A DNA stretch of 64,000 nucleotides, taken from NCBI RefSeq assembly GCF_016427535.1, contig NZ_JAELXV010000009.1, positions 39,598 to 103,597 on the forward strand. The letters run 5' to 3'. Positions 8,688 to 18,568 of this stretch are shown here, in pieces. The position numbers and the translations under genes were made by a program. How positions within the stretch are numbered: the stretch's first letter is position 1; every line of letters begins with the position of its first letter. Origin of the DNA: Hymenobacter sp. BT559. Its GTDB lineage: Bacteria > Bacteroidota > Bacteroidia > Cytophagales > Hymenobacteraceae. The notes under the pieces were generated by a model. The model was not told where the DNA came from. It saw only the letters and a program-made list of their open reading frames with translations, and ran no database searches.

Positions 8688-9301
8688 ATCAGTCCCCTCC
8701 CTCCGCCGACAAGCGCCTAGTGGGCGCGGGTGTGCTAGCCTCGCTCGCGGCTTCCCTCTGCTGCATTACGCCCTTGCTGGCCGTTGTTGGCGGGCTGGGC
8801 GGCGTGGCCTCGTCTTTTTCCTGGCTTGAGCCCTTCCGGCCCTATATGATTTTGCTGACGGTGGGCGTGCTGGGCTTCGCCTGGTACCAACAGCTAAGAC
8901 CCCGGCCGGCCGATGATTGCGGCTGCGCGGTGGATGCGAAATCAACTTTTGTCCAATCCAAGGGCTTTCTGGGCGTAGTTACCCTGCTAGCGGCGCTGCT
9001 GCTGGCCTTTCCTTACTACGGCGCGAAGCTGTACCCCTCATCGGCTACGCCGGCGCCGCTGGCCACGAATGAGGCCGCGCCGGTCTGGCAAACGGCGAAC
9101 TACCGCATCGGCGGTATGACCTGCGAAGCTTGCGCTAAACACGTCGAGCACGTGGTGCAGCAGTTGCCAGGAGTGCAGGCCGTGACCGTTTCCTACGCGC
9201 AGGGCACCGCGCAGGTCCGCTTTGATGCGGCCAAAAGCCCCGCCGCGCACGTGGTGCAAGCCATTGATGGCACCGGCTACCGGGTGCTGGCTACACATTA
9301 A
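8684..9301 (+). CDS. MerT-HMA fusion (MerTP-type mercuric ion uptake protein)
   Basis: 205 aa. The N-terminal MerT part has three or four membrane spans with the paired cysteines SLCCITPLLAVVGGLGG (about residues 25-41) and a second Cys pair in DDCGCAVD. The C-terminal 70 residues are an HMA domain with GGMTCEACAKHVEHV. In MerTP fusions the HMA domain replaces the separate periplasmic MerP and hands Hg(II) to the membrane cysteines. No MerA mercuric reductase is in the window, so the fate of imported ion is unclear. It overlaps the upstream regulator by 4 bases. Confidence 0.88.
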   Translation: MNQSPPSADKRLVGAGVLASLAASLCCITPLLAVVGGLGGVASSFSWLEPFRPYMILLTVGVLGFAWYQQLRPRPADDCGCAVDAKSTFVQSKGFLGVVTLLAALLLAFPYYGAKLYPSSATPAPLATNEAAPVWQTANYRIGGMTCEACAKHVEHVVQQLPGVQAVTVSYAQGTAQVRFDAAKSPAAHVVQAIDGTGYRVLATH

Positions 9302-9315
9302 CCTCCTGCTGTATC

Positions 9316-9549
9316 ATGCTCACACTCGAACCAAAAGTTCCCCTACTCACCTCCGTTTTGACGTGCCCAGTGTGCGGCCACGCGCAAGCGGAACAGATGC
9401 CGACCGATGCTTGCCAGTACTTCTATGAATGCACGAGCTGCCACACGGTGCTGAAGCCCTTAGCCGGCGACTGCTGTGTATACTGTTCCTATGGTTCCGT
9501 GCCTTGCCCGCCCATTCAGGTGCAAGGCCCCGGTAGCTGCTGTGGCTGA
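9316..9549 (+). CDS. GDCCVxC-domain small protein
   Basis: 77 aa. The central motif GDCCVYCSYGSVPCPPIQ is the signature of the GDCCVxC (seleno)protein family, small proteins that accompany MerTP-type genes. Two further CxxC pairs (CPVCGHAQ and CTSCHTVL) precede it, giving a zinc-ribbon-like N-terminus. All family positions are cysteine codons here; no in-frame TGA suggesting selenocysteine was seen. It starts 14 bases after the MerTP stop, so it is in the same operon. The biochemical role is not established; a thiol or metal relay is plausible. Confidence 0.85.
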   Translation: MLTLEPKVPLLTSVLTCPVCGHAQAEQMPTDACQYFYECTSCHTVLKPLAGDCCVYCSYGSVPCPPIQVQGPGSCCG

Positions 9550-9607
9550 GGTACCTGGTTACTACTAATACAAAAGCCTTTAACTAAGGCCAATACTAGC
9601 GCATCCT

Positions 9608-10231
9608 ATGCAAGCAGATAGCAGTGTTTCCCAGGTGCTGCCGCCGCCCGACGCGTACCGACTACTGATTAAGAATATGGTGTGCCCGCAGTGCATCCGG
9701 GTGGTGGGCGAAGACCTGGCGGCGCTGGGCCTGCGCGTGCACCGCGTAGCGCTGGGGGAGGCTGACGTGTCCACGCCCGATGGCACGGCGCCCGACTATG
9801 TCGCTATCCGGACCAGCCTGCAGGAGGCCGGGTTCGAGCTGCTGGAAGACCCGCGCGCCCAATTGGTAGACCGCATCAAAACGCTGCTGGTAGCCCTGAT
9901 TCACTACCCCTCGCCGGGTCCCCGCCTGCTTAACTACTCCGATTACTTGGTGGAGCGCCTGGGCAAGGACTACCACTATCTTTCCCATTTATTCTCCGCT
10001 TCCGAAGGCCTCACGATTGAGAAATTCATCATCCGCCAGAAGGTGGAGCGCGCCAAAGAGTTGATTGGCTACGGCGAGCTGAGCATGGCCGAAGTGGCGC
10101 AGCAGCTAGGTTACAGCAGCCCCGCCCACCTCTCGCGGCAATTCCGACAGGTCACGGGCATTACGCCCACTGAGTATCAGCGCCTAGGCCCCGCCAGCCC
10201 CGCCCGCCGCAGTCTGGATTCGCTGATTTAG
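9608..10231 (+). CDS. HMA-like domain fused to an AraC-type DNA-binding domain
   Basis: 207 aa. Residues 17-80 resemble a heavy-metal-associated domain with KNMVCPQCIRVV (CxxC). Residues 95-200 form an AraC/XylS double helix-turn-helix ending in LSRQFRQVTGITPTEYQRL. Metal binding at the N-terminal CxxC probably modulates DNA binding. The gene follows the MerTP/GDCCVxC pair by 58 bases and ends 42 bases before a strong terminator, so it is the last gene of the cluster and perhaps its activator. The 'HMA plus AraC' build is known from Bacteroidota metal loci; the target promoter is not known. Confidence 0.85.
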   Translation: MQADSSVSQVLPPPDAYRLLIKNMVCPQCIRVVGEDLAALGLRVHRVALGEADVSTPDGTAPDYVAIRTSLQEAGFELLEDPRAQLVDRIKTLLVALIHYPSPGPRLLNYSDYLVERLGKDYHYLSHLFSASEGLTIEKFIIRQKVERAKELIGYGELSMAEVAQQLGYSSPAHLSRQFRQVTGITPTEYQRLGPASPARRSLDSLI

Positions 10232-10273
10232 GGCTGCAGGGTGCCTTCCATTCCAGTATCTGAGGAGTAAAGC

Positions 10274-10306
10274 GCAGCCGCTCGTTTAACGGGCGGCTGC
10301 TTTTTT
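10274..10306 (+). terminator. Rho-independent terminator after the mer-type cluster
   Basis: A perfect 8-bp stem GCAGCCGC/GCGGCTGC (10274-10281 and 10293-10300) with an 11-base loop is followed by six T (10301-10306). Confidence 0.85.
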
Positions 10307-10351
10307 ATGTTGATGAGGGTAGAACCTAGGCTCACCCTCGCAACCCTGCTC

Positions 10352-12094
10352 ATGACCCGACAGCTACTCGTAGAATTCAAGGACTTATTTCGTGGCGACA
10401 CGCCACCCGTTGCCGTGCTGCTGGATGGCATTAGCCGTTTGGACCGTTTACAGGGCGTTTCGCACCTGCTCGGCTACCTAAGCCAAACAGCGGCCCCCAA
10501 ACGGGACTACGTGCTGGACATGCAGCAGATTTTCGGGCCGTCCAACGAGGCCTTTGGCGGTCAGGTCTATCATTCGACCCTGGCCTTGGCAAGCCGCAAG
10601 AGCACCAAGCTCAATTTCTTCCACCCCAAAACGACGCTTCAGCTGTTCGGCCACTGCTTCGATATGCCGGAGGGCCCTGTGACTCAAACGGAGGCGGAGG
10701 TGGAACGAAACGTGTTCACGGCCTGCCTGGTGCTGAACGGGGCCTACATCCGGGAACAATACCAAGCCATGACCGTCGCCCGGCAGCTGCTGCCACACCA
10801 GCCCCTTGCGGCGGCTGCCCTGGCAGGTACCTTCTCGGATTTTGAGTTGATAAACCACCGCTTGCCTCATATTGCCATGCTCCAACTTATCAAGTCGGTG
10901 CGGCTATTCGAGTTTCTGGAGGCCGAGCCCCGCTTCGCCCCGTTGCTGGGGGCCTTTCTGCAGCGCTTCAACTGCGAGAACTGGCAAGCATTCTTCCGGC
11001 AGCTAAGCGGCATTATCAAGCCCGTGACTCAGGCCGAAACCGCCGGCCGTATTGCCGTGGAGGTGCCGCCAGGACCAGATTATGATGAGGCTTGCGCATT
11101 CCTGCGGCACTTCACCTTACCAGAAGGGCAGCCCCTGGATATGGCGGACTTTACCAGCCTGCGCACAACGCCGCTGTGCGAGGAGTCGCCGGGTACCTTC
11201 GTGCTGGAGTACCCGGTACTGGTTTTGGAAACCCTGCATAAGGGCCTGTACTTCCAGTTTAGCGCCGCAAACCGAACCCTACCCAAAGGCCAGCGCGAGA
11301 CAGACTGGCGCTCCGTGTACTGCGACCTGTTTTCGGAGCAATACCTGATGTACCTGCTGCTGAATGCCACCTTTCGGGGCCGGGGCCTGGCCCTGAGCGG
11401 GAAGACCATCTTCGAGGAATGGCAGCTGAAAGGGCAGTCCGAGCCGGACTATTATTTCCGCCACGATAGCCGCGCCGTGCTGTTTGAGTCGAAAGACGTG
11501 CTGGTGCACAAGGATGCCAAGGCGGGCCACGACTTCGCTACCTATCTGGACGAGGTAAAGAAGAAGTTTTACGAAGATGACGAGGGCCACCCCAAAGCCG
11601 CAAGGCAGCTGGCTAACAATGTGGAGCGCCTGCTGCGCAAGCAGCTGCCGTTCGATACTGATTTTGACCCGGCCGAGCTGATAATCTACCCGGTGCTGGT
11701 CGTGCACGACCGGCTCTACAACCAGCCCGGCCTGAATGTGGTCGTCAACGACTGGTTTCAGGAGGAGCTGGCCAAGCTGGCGCAGCAGGGTCTACCCGTA
11801 CACCACGTGCGCCCGCTCATTATTATCGACGTCGACACGCTGCTTGCCTACCACGAAGACTTCCGGGATGGGCGGCTGGTGTTCGAAGACATGCTGGAAG
11901 AGTACGTCGCTTATCTGCATACCCCGGCTTGGGCGGGCATCAGCCCGGCGGCGGACGAGCAGCGGCAAATGCAGGGTGTTCATCCCTTCGCGCTATTCCT
12001 GGAGAACTACGCCGAAAAGCGCGATATGCTGGGCATTCCCAAAGAGATGCTGTACCAGATTCTGCCCATCATCAACCGGGGGGCAGAAGACTAG
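10352..12094 (+). CDS. Unknown 580-aa protein with a PD-(D/E)XK-like nuclease core
   Basis: The start is set at ATG 10352; an in-frame ATG at 10307 abuts the T-run of the preceding terminator. The family is not recognised. At residues 364-382 the sequence reads EPDYYFRHDSRAVLFESKD: Pro365-Asp366, a hydrophobic strand, then Glu379-Ser380-Lys381, the textbook spacing of a restriction-endonuclease-like active site. The N-terminal 340 residues are helical, and the C-terminus has repeated hydrophobic strands (LIIYPVLVVHDRL, PLIIIDVDTLLAY). No signal peptide or membrane span was seen, so it is probably cytosolic. A stand-alone DNA-cleaving or defence protein is possible but unproven. Confidence 0.75.
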   Translation: MTRQLLVEFKDLFRGDTPPVAVLLDGISRLDRLQGVSHLLGYLSQTAAPKRDYVLDMQQIFGPSNEAFGGQVYHSTLALASRKSTKLNFFHPKTTLQLFGHCFDMPEGPVTQTEAEVERNVFTACLVLNGAYIREQYQAMTVARQLLPHQPLAAAALAGTFSDFELINHRLPHIAMLQLIKSVRLFEFLEAEPRFAPLLGAFLQRFNCENWQAFFRQLSGIIKPVTQAETAGRIAVEVPPGPDYDEACAFLRHFTLPEGQPLDMADFTSLRTTPLCEESPGTFVLEYPVLVLETLHKGLYFQFSAANRTLPKGQRETDWRSVYCDLFSEQYLMYLLLNATFRGRGLALSGKTIFEEWQLKGQSEPDYYFRHDSRAVLFESKDVLVHKDAKAGHDFATYLDEVKKKFYEDDEGHPKAARQLANNVERLLRKQLPFDTDFDPAELIIYPVLVVHDRLYNQPGLNVVVNDWFQEELAKLAQQGLPVHHVRPLIIIDVDTLLAYHEDFRDGRLVFEDMLEEYVAYLHTPAWAGISPAADEQRQMQGVHPFALFLENYAEKRDMLGIPKEMLYQILPIINRGAED

Positions 12095-12237
12095 TGCGGC
12101 GCTAAAATATGGCTCGCAGTTGAGGTAGCGGCGTTTTGCAGCACACAAATTATGCAAGTCGGGGGGGCTGTCCTGCAAATCCTGGGTAGTAGACAGCCGT
12201 TTCAGAAATCAGGAAAACTTCACCTTACCCTGATTTT

Positions 12238-12867
12238 ATGAAAAGGATATTTCGACTCCCCCTGCTGTCGCTGTTGCTGCTGGGCTTAGCTACGGTGTCG
12301 TGCAAAAAGGACGACGTAGATGGATTGCAGGTGCAGGCCCACGACGACAGCACCATGATGACCATCATGCACACCATGATGAAGCAGATGGACGCCATGA
12401 CGCCAACCCAAGACCCTGATAACGATTTTGCTATGATGATGGTAATGCACCATCAGGGGGCCATTAACATGAGCCAGGAAGAGCTTAAAAACGGTACCAA
12501 TACCGATATGAAGGCGATGGCCCAGGGTATTATCGACTCGCAGCAAAAAGAGATAACGCAGTTTCAGGCTTTCCTGAGCAGCCACCAGCCCCAGGCGCCG
12601 GCCGTGCCCCAGTTCAGCGCGCTGCAGATGGCCAACATGATGCGAATGAGCCAGGCGAATGACCTGCGTCCTCTAACCGGTGACACTGACTTTGACTTTG
12701 CGCAGCTTATGGTAGACCACCACAGCAGCGCTATCGAGAACTCCGATGCGGAACTCAAATACGGTCGGCAGGCCACTACCAAAACGCTGGCCCAGCAAAT
12801 TATCGACGAGCAGAAGTCGGAGATTACGATGCTGCAAACTTGGCTGCTTGCGCATAAAAAGTACTAG
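12238..12867 (+). CDS. DUF305 lipoprotein (two tandem units)
   Basis: 209 aa. The signal LLLLGLATVSC gives a lipidated Cys. Two DUF305 units follow, with NDFAMMMVMHHQGAINMS and DFAQLMVDHHSSAIENS. Unlike the copy at 955 it lacks the C-terminal heavy-metal domain. A periplasmic metal-binding role is inferred from the family. It stands alone, 143 bases after an unrelated gene and directly before a strong terminator. Confidence 0.87.
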   Translation: MKRIFRLPLLSLLLLGLATVSCKKDDVDGLQVQAHDDSTMMTIMHTMMKQMDAMTPTQDPDNDFAMMMVMHHQGAINMSQEELKNGTNTDMKAMAQGIIDSQQKEITQFQAFLSSHQPQAPAVPQFSALQMANMMRMSQANDLRPLTGDTDFDFAQLMVDHHSSAIENSDAELKYGRQATTKTLAQQIIDEQKSEITMLQTWLLAHKKY

Positions 12868-12887
12868 CCCCTACTTACCTGGCAGGC

Positions 12888-12921
12888 AAGGCGGTTCATT
12901 CGAACCGCCTTTTTTGTTTTT
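12888..12921 (+). terminator. Rho-independent terminator after the DUF305 gene
   Basis: The stem AAGGCGGTTC (12888-12897) pairs with GAACCGCC(TT) (from 12902) across a 4-base loop, followed by T-runs at 12910-12915 and 12917-12921. Confidence 0.88.
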
Positions 12922-13015
12922 CACCAATCCGGGTGATTGAGCTGCTCCGTTATCCCCGGCTTGCGAACCAGGCAGATTAACGCATCTTCGTAGTTCCATT
13001 TATCCCACCCGATTT

Positions 13016-14266
<1,251 letters not shown>

Positions 14267-14277
14267 GGCTATTACGA

Positions 14278-15126
14278 ATGTTAAGCGACCCGATACTTGC
14301 CGCCATTCTACACGGTCACTATCCGCCTATGAGCCTCTGCGACTACTCCAGCTATCTATCCCAACGGGTATACCGGCACCTGTCGGATGTTTTTCGCTAC
14401 GAGTTGAGCTTTTCGGAGTTGGGCATGACTGACCATTTCATCCTGGATTTGGTTAGGTTCGCCCACCGGCGCAGTCCAGCCACAATCAAGGTCTACAAAA
14501 CGTCGTGGCCGGTAGAAACCGCGTTTGGCAATGACATCGATTTGTTTGTGGGGGACGGAACCGGACAATACGACTGGTACGCGCTGCAAGCCAAGGTGAT
14601 GTCGCACGAAGGGGAGTTCAATGACTTGAAAGTGAAGGTCAAGGGCGAGCTACACCAGTGGCACAAGCTGCTGTTGCACGAGCGGCTGTTCGGCAGTCAG
14701 GCCTTTTACTTATTGTACGTGGGGAAGTCGAAGACCAACTTTCCACCAACCCGACCCACGAAGCAAGATTGCCATGGGGTGGTGGCCCCCATTGGCGACT
14801 ATGGCCTGAGCTTGGTGAAAGCGCTCGACATTTATAAGACGGTCACGCGGACTACTCCCATGAAATTCAGCGACGTATTTCCGGACCTTGTGGAACCCCT
14901 ACGGAGCATTTTCTGCTGTCCTCGCCCATTGCCGCCGACTGCAAAAAAGTACAGTGAGGCTGAGATATTCTCGCCTGCTTACCGGCAGGTCTATGCGCGG
15001 GAGAAAAGAGACGCGAGTTCCCGGGACTATAACGCTTTAGACCATGTTCTGCCCGATGGCTTTGCCCCGCTCCGTATCCTGATTGACCTCAATCCAGACT
15101 TAGCAGACGGGAAAACTCCCAGCTAG
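14278..15126 (+). CDS. DUF6615-like nuclease-fold protein, gene 2 of the cassette
   Basis: 282 aa from ATG 14278. The segment VETAFGNDIDLFV...WYALQAKVM contains Glu80, Asp86/Asp88 and Gln104-Ala-Lys106: an E...D...QxK form of the PD-(D/E)XK fold that resembles DUF6615 proteins as I remember them. The C-terminal half (FYLLYVGKSKTNF and beyond) has no recognised motif. It begins 11 bases after the preceding nuclease-like gene, which implies translational coupling. It ends 20 bases before the convergent arsC stop. The family match is moderate and should be checked by profile search. Confidence 0.7.
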   Translation: MLSDPILAAILHGHYPPMSLCDYSSYLSQRVYRHLSDVFRYELSFSELGMTDHFILDLVRFAHRRSPATIKVYKTSWPVETAFGNDIDLFVGDGTGQYDWYALQAKVMSHEGEFNDLKVKVKGELHQWHKLLLHERLFGSQAFYLLYVGKSKTNFPPTRPTKQDCHGVVAPIGDYGLSLVKALDIYKTVTRTTPMKFSDVFPDLVEPLRSIFCCPRPLPPTAKKYSEAEIFSPAYRQVYAREKRDASSRDYNALDHVLPDGFAPLRILIDLNPDLADGKTPS

Positions 15127-15146
15127 CCGCCAGCACCTCGCTAGCG

Positions 15147-15578
15147 CTATGCCGGCTGAAACTGCGCCTGCACGAAGTCGTGAGCGTAGGCTTTCACCTG
15201 GTTGCGCACCGCACGGAACTGCTCCATAATTTCTTCCTCACTGCCCGTGGCTTTGGCCGGGTCCGGAAAGTTGTGGTGCAGCTTTTTCGCGGTGGACGGA
15301 AATACCGGGCACACCTCGTTGGCGTGGTCGCACACGGTCAGCACGTAGTCGAACGGCACGTGGGCATACTCATCCACGTGGTTGCTGGTGTGCTGGGAGA
15401 TATCTACCCCGTCCTCCGCCATTACGCGCACGGCGCGAGGGTTGAGGCCATGGACTTCGACGCCCGCGCTGTACACGGCGGCGCGGTCGCCCAGTTCTTG
15501 CGTGAGGTAGCCGTGCAGCAGCTGGCTGCGGCAGGAGTTGCCAGTGCATAGCACCAGCACATTTTTCTTGTCAGACAT
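15147..15578 (-). CDS. arsC: Arsenate reductase, low-molecular-weight-phosphatase type
   Basis: 143 aa. The phosphatase loop VLCTGNSCRSQLL carries the nucleophilic Cys and Arg, and the later CDHANEVCPVFP provides the resolving cysteines of thioredoxin-coupled ArsC. It reduces arsenate to arsenite in the cytosol. It is the last gene of the minus-strand ars operon, 24 bases after the arsenite exporter. Length and motifs are complete. Confidence 0.93.
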   Translation of the reverse strand: MSDKKNVLVLCTGNSCRSQLLHGYLTQELGDRAAVYSAGVEVHGLNPRAVRVMAEDGVDISQHTSNHVDEYAHVPFDYVLTVCDHANEVCPVFPSTAKKLHHNFPDPAKATGSEEEIMEQFRAVRNQVKAYAHDFVQAQFQPA

Positions 15579-15602
15579 AAGAAAGGGAAAAAGGAAGGTG
15601 AA

Positions 15603-16709
15603 TTAAGCGGGGGTGGCCACGCTTTTGCCGCCGTACCAGCGGCGGCGAAACCAGAACGCCAGGTTGACCAGCGCAATCAGGGCCGGCACCTCAATCAGCG
15701 GGCCGATGACGCCCGCGAAGGCTTGGCCCGAGTTCAGGCCGAACACGCCGATGGCCACGGCAATGGCCAGCTCGAAGTTGTTGCCGGTGGCCGTGAAGGC
15801 AATGCTGGCATTCTCGGCGTAGTCGGCTCCTAAGTACTTGCCGGCCGCAAAGCTGAGCACGAACATGATACCGAAGTACAGGGCCAGCGGCAGGGCGATG
15901 CGCAACACGTCCAGCGGGACCTGCACGATGGTTCCGCCCTTCAGGCTGAACATGACCACGATGGTGAGCAGTAACGCTACCAGCGTAATGGGACTGATAG
16001 CCGGGATGTACACTTTCTCATACCACTCGTCGCCTTTGAGGCGGCGCAGGATAGTGCGCGAGAGAAAGCCGGCCGCGAAGGGAATGCCCAGGTACACCAG
16101 CACGCTCTGCGCAATGTCCCAAATACCAATGTTCACGGCGTACCCTTTTAGGCCAAAGTAGGGTGGCAGCACGGTGATGAACAGCCAGGCCAGGACCGAG
16201 TAAAACAGCACTTGGAAGATGGAGTTAAGTGCCACCAGTCCAGCCGCGTACTCGCGGGAGCCGTCGGCCAAATCGTTCCACACCAGCACCATGGCAATGC
16301 AGCGGGCAATACCGATGAGAATCAGGCCCATCATGTACTCCGGCTTATCCGGCAACAGCCAGATGGCCAGCAAGAACATCAGCAGCGGACCGAGTATCCA
16401 GTTCAGAAACAGCGAGAGGCCAATGATGCGGGTGTTTTTAAAGACCCTGGGCAGCTGCTCGTACTTGACCTTGGCCAGGGGCGGGTACATCATCAGAATC
16501 AGGCCGATGGCCAGCGGCACGTTTACCGTGCCCACCGAGAAGTAGTTGATGGCCCCGTTGAGGCCGGGCACGAAGTAGCCTAAGCCCACGCCCAGCGCCA
16601 TGGCCAGGAATATCCAGAGCGTGAGGCCCCGGTCGAGGCCGGAGAGTTTCTTCTCGGCCAGGGCGGCCGGCGCCGGCGCGGCGGGTGGGGGTTGGTTCAA
16701 GGTTGCCAT
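15603..16709 (-). CDS. acr3: ACR3-family arsenite efflux transporter
   Basis: 368 aa from ATG at 16707-16709, chosen because the upstream in-frame extension overlaps the neighbouring acetyltransferase gene. About ten membrane spans are evident. The ACR3 hallmark GIARCIAMVLVWNDLA supplies the conserved Cys, and the C-terminal helix pair contains NNFELAIAVAIGVFGLNSGQ and GPLIEVPALIALV. It exports As(OH)3 using the proton gradient. It lies between the acetyltransferase gene (13-base gap) and arsC (24-base gap), which together reduce, modify and export arsenicals. Confidence 0.94.
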   Translation of the reverse strand: MATLNQPPPAAPAPAALAEKKLSGLDRGLTLWIFLAMALGVGLGYFVPGLNGAINYFSVGTVNVPLAIGLILMMYPPLAKVKYEQLPRVFKNTRIIGLSLFLNWILGPLLMFLLAIWLLPDKPEYMMGLILIGIARCIAMVLVWNDLADGSREYAAGLVALNSIFQVLFYSVLAWLFITVLPPYFGLKGYAVNIGIWDIAQSVLVYLGIPFAAGFLSRTILRRLKGDEWYEKVYIPAISPITLVALLLTIVVMFSLKGGTIVQVPLDVLRIALPLALYFGIMFVLSFAAGKYLGADYAENASIAFTATGNNFELAIAVAIGVFGLNSGQAFAGVIGPLIEVPALIALVNLAFWFRRRWYGGKSVATPA

Positions 16710-16722
16710 AGAAAGGGTTGAG

Positions 16723-17217
16723 TTAAGCGACGCCGACCGTCGGGCTGCGCCGCTCCAGCTGCACCGTGTTGCGCCACACGCCGTGGTGCTGGCCAATCCG
16801 TTCGCGGTGGCCGACGACGCGAAAGCCGGCCTGCGTATGCAAGCCGATGCTGGCGCTATTCTCCTCAAAAGTGCCGGCCTGTAGCGTCCAGATGCCGTGC
16901 GCTTCCGAATCCGTAATCAGCGCTTGCAGCAACTGCCGGCCCACGCCCTGGCCCCGGGCTTCGGCGGCGATGTAAATACTGAGTTCGGCCACGCCGCCGT
17001 ACACGCAGCGGCTCGACACGGGCGAGAGAGCCGCCCAGCCCAGTACCATGCCGGCCTCGTCGACGGCCACCAGGCGGCTGTGGGGTAGGTGCGCCCGGTC
17101 CCAGGCGTCCCACTCGGGGGCCTGCGTTTCAAACGTGGCGTTGCCGGTGGCAATGCCCTCCTCGTAGATGGCGCGCACGGCGGGCCAGTGCGCGGCGGTT
17201 AGGGGGTGCAGCTTCAT
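16723..17217 (-). CDS. ArsN-type GNAT N-acetyltransferase
   Basis: 164 aa. The phosphinothricin-acetyltransferase-like GNAT fold is shown by AIYEEGIATGNATFE at the N-terminus, the acetyl-CoA loop EARGQGVGRQLLQALI and the C-terminal GFRVVGHRERIGQHHGVWRN. In ars operons this family (ArsN1) acetylates the antibiotic arsinothricin or related amino compounds. It overlaps the upstream transporter stop by one base (TGATG), so the two are coupled. The exact substrate is inferred from operon context. Confidence 0.85.
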   Translation of the reverse strand: MKLHPLTAAHWPAVRAIYEEGIATGNATFETQAPEWDAWDRAHLPHSRLVAVDEAGMVLGWAALSPVSSRCVYGGVAELSIYIAAEARGQGVGRQLLQALITDSEAHGIWTLQAGTFEENSASIGLHTQAGFRVVGHRERIGQHHGVWRNTVQLERRSPTVGVA

Positions 17218-17693
17218 CAGGAGAAAGTAGAAAGGGAGAGAGCAGCCGGATTATTTGCGGTTGAGCAGGTAAGCCCGGCCACGAGTAATAGCGCGCCGGC
17301 CAGCCGGCTCAGGGTGAGGGGGGTACGCACGAGGCCCAGTAGCCCCAGCTGGTCAAAGAGCAGGGCCGTGAGCAGTTGGCCGGTCACCACCAGGGCGAAG
17401 AGCGAGGCCGCGCCTACCCGTTGCAGGGAAAAGACGATGGCCGCGATGTAGACCATCCCCAACGCGCCGCCCGTCCACTGATACCAGCGGATAGCATGCA
17501 CGTCGGCCAGTGTCGGCAGCGAGGCCTGCGTGCTAAGCAGCACGAGGGCGGCGGCCAGGGTACCGACCAGGTAAGAGGCGAGCACGGCCCACATCACGCT
17601 GTGCAGGCCCCCACGTAGCTGGCTGTTGACGGCTGATTGCGTCGTCAGGGCCGCCCCGGCCAGTAGCAGCACGAGGAAGGAAAGGTATTTCAT
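17217..17693 (-). CDS. DMT-superfamily (YdcZ/DUF606-like) membrane transporter
   Basis: 158 aa with five predicted membrane helices, the first being LSFLVLLLAGAALTTQSAVN. The NSQLRGGL segment after helix 1 and GMVYIAAIVFSLQRVGAAS match the YdcZ type of small drug/metabolite transporters. In this position, one base overlapping the acetyltransferase start, it may export an acetylated or organic arsenical; that is inference. A 34-base gap separates it from the phosphoesterase upstream. Confidence 0.8.
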   Translation of the reverse strand: MKYLSFLVLLLAGAALTTQSAVNSQLRGGLHSVMWAVLASYLVGTLAAALVLLSTQASLPTLADVHAIRWYQWTGGALGMVYIAAIVFSLQRVGAASLFALVVTGQLLTALLFDQLGLLGLVRTPLTLSRLAGALLLVAGLTCSTANNPAALSLSTFS

Positions 17694-17727
17694 GGCAGCA
17701 CTAAGCCAGTGGGTAGGTACGCCGCCC

Positions 17728-18501
17728 TTAGTAGGCCTTGCGCAGCATATCAGCGTACTCGTTGGGCAGCGGCGAGGCCTCCACCGCTTGGGCGGCTTTC
17801 TCCACGTCGTATTCCACCCGAATCAGCTCCGAGCGCACGCTAGTCGGGTCGGTAAGCGTGGTGTGCTCATCCAAGTGCAGCAGCTGGTAGGCGGCCCGCG
17901 GGTCGCCGTCCTTGGGCTTGCCTACCGAGCCGATGTTAAGGGCGTGGCGATAGCGGGTTTCGCCGTTCACCTCGTAGGCAAATGTGCGGTGGTAGGGCTT
18001 GTGGGTGTGGCCGAAGAGCAGCACATCGGCGTTGGCCTCCGCCAGTACCCGCAGGAAGCTGGCCTCGGGCCGGTCCTCGAACAGGTACTCGTTGATTTTG
18101 CGCGGGGAGCCGTGTACCATGAGCAGGCTGAGCGTGCAGGGCTCCTCCTGAAAGTCGAGGCGCATGTGTTTGGGCAGCAGGCGCAGGTAGCGGCGCTCGT
18201 CGTCCCCAGTGACGTGGTTGGTGTAGGCAATGCTCTGGGCCCCTAGGTCCTTCTGGGTGTCGGTTTTGTAGGCGCAGCCGCAGTTGCTGCTGGCCAAGCC
18301 GATACCCTGGTCGTAGTTGCCGGCCAGCGTGGGAATACCCCGGCGACGCACTTCGTTGACTACCTCGTTGGGCCAGGGCGCGTAGCCCACTAAATCACCC
18401 AGACAGAAAATCATATCGGGCCGGCGCTGCTCCATATCGGCCAGTACGGCCTCCAGCGCGGGCAGATTACCGTGGACATCGGAGAAAAAGGCAATCGTCA
18501 T
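17728..18501 (-). CDS. Calcineurin-like metallophosphoesterase
   Basis: 257 aa. The metal-binding motifs of the family are in order: FFSDVHGNLPAL (D-x-H-GN), CLGDLVGYAPWP (GDx2G), LAGNYDQG (GN), MVHGSPR and FGHTHKPYHR (GHTH). The enzyme should be a cytosolic YfcE-like phosphatase or phosphodiesterase. Its regular presence in Bacteroidota ars operons suggests a link to arsenical metabolism, but the substrate is unknown. A GC-rich stem-loop separates it from the DUF6428 gene upstream. Confidence 0.88.
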   Translation of the reverse strand: MTIAFFSDVHGNLPALEAVLADMEQRRPDMIFCLGDLVGYAPWPNEVVNEVRRRGIPTLAGNYDQGIGLASSNCGCAYKTDTQKDLGAQSIAYTNHVTGDDERRYLRLLPKHMRLDFQEEPCTLSLLMVHGSPRKINEYLFEDRPEASFLRVLAEANADVLLFGHTHKPYHRTFAYEVNGETRYRHALNIGSVGKPKDGDPRAAYQLLHLDEHTTLTDPTSVRSELIRVEYDVEKAAQAVEASPLPNEYADMLRKAY

Positions 18502-18534
18502 GGCAAAGCGAGAGGGGTAAGAATACTTCTAAGA

Positions 18535-18558
18535 GGCGGGGCCCTTGCGAGCCCCGCC
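18535..18558 (-). terminator. GC-rich stem-loop inside the ars operon
   Basis: A perfect 8-bp stem GGCGGGGC/GCCCCGCC with an 8-base loop lies between the DUF6428 and phosphoesterase genes. There is no T-run, so it may be an attenuator or an mRNA-stability element rather than a full terminator. Confidence 0.4.
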
Positions 18559-18568
18559 CTTCAAGACC

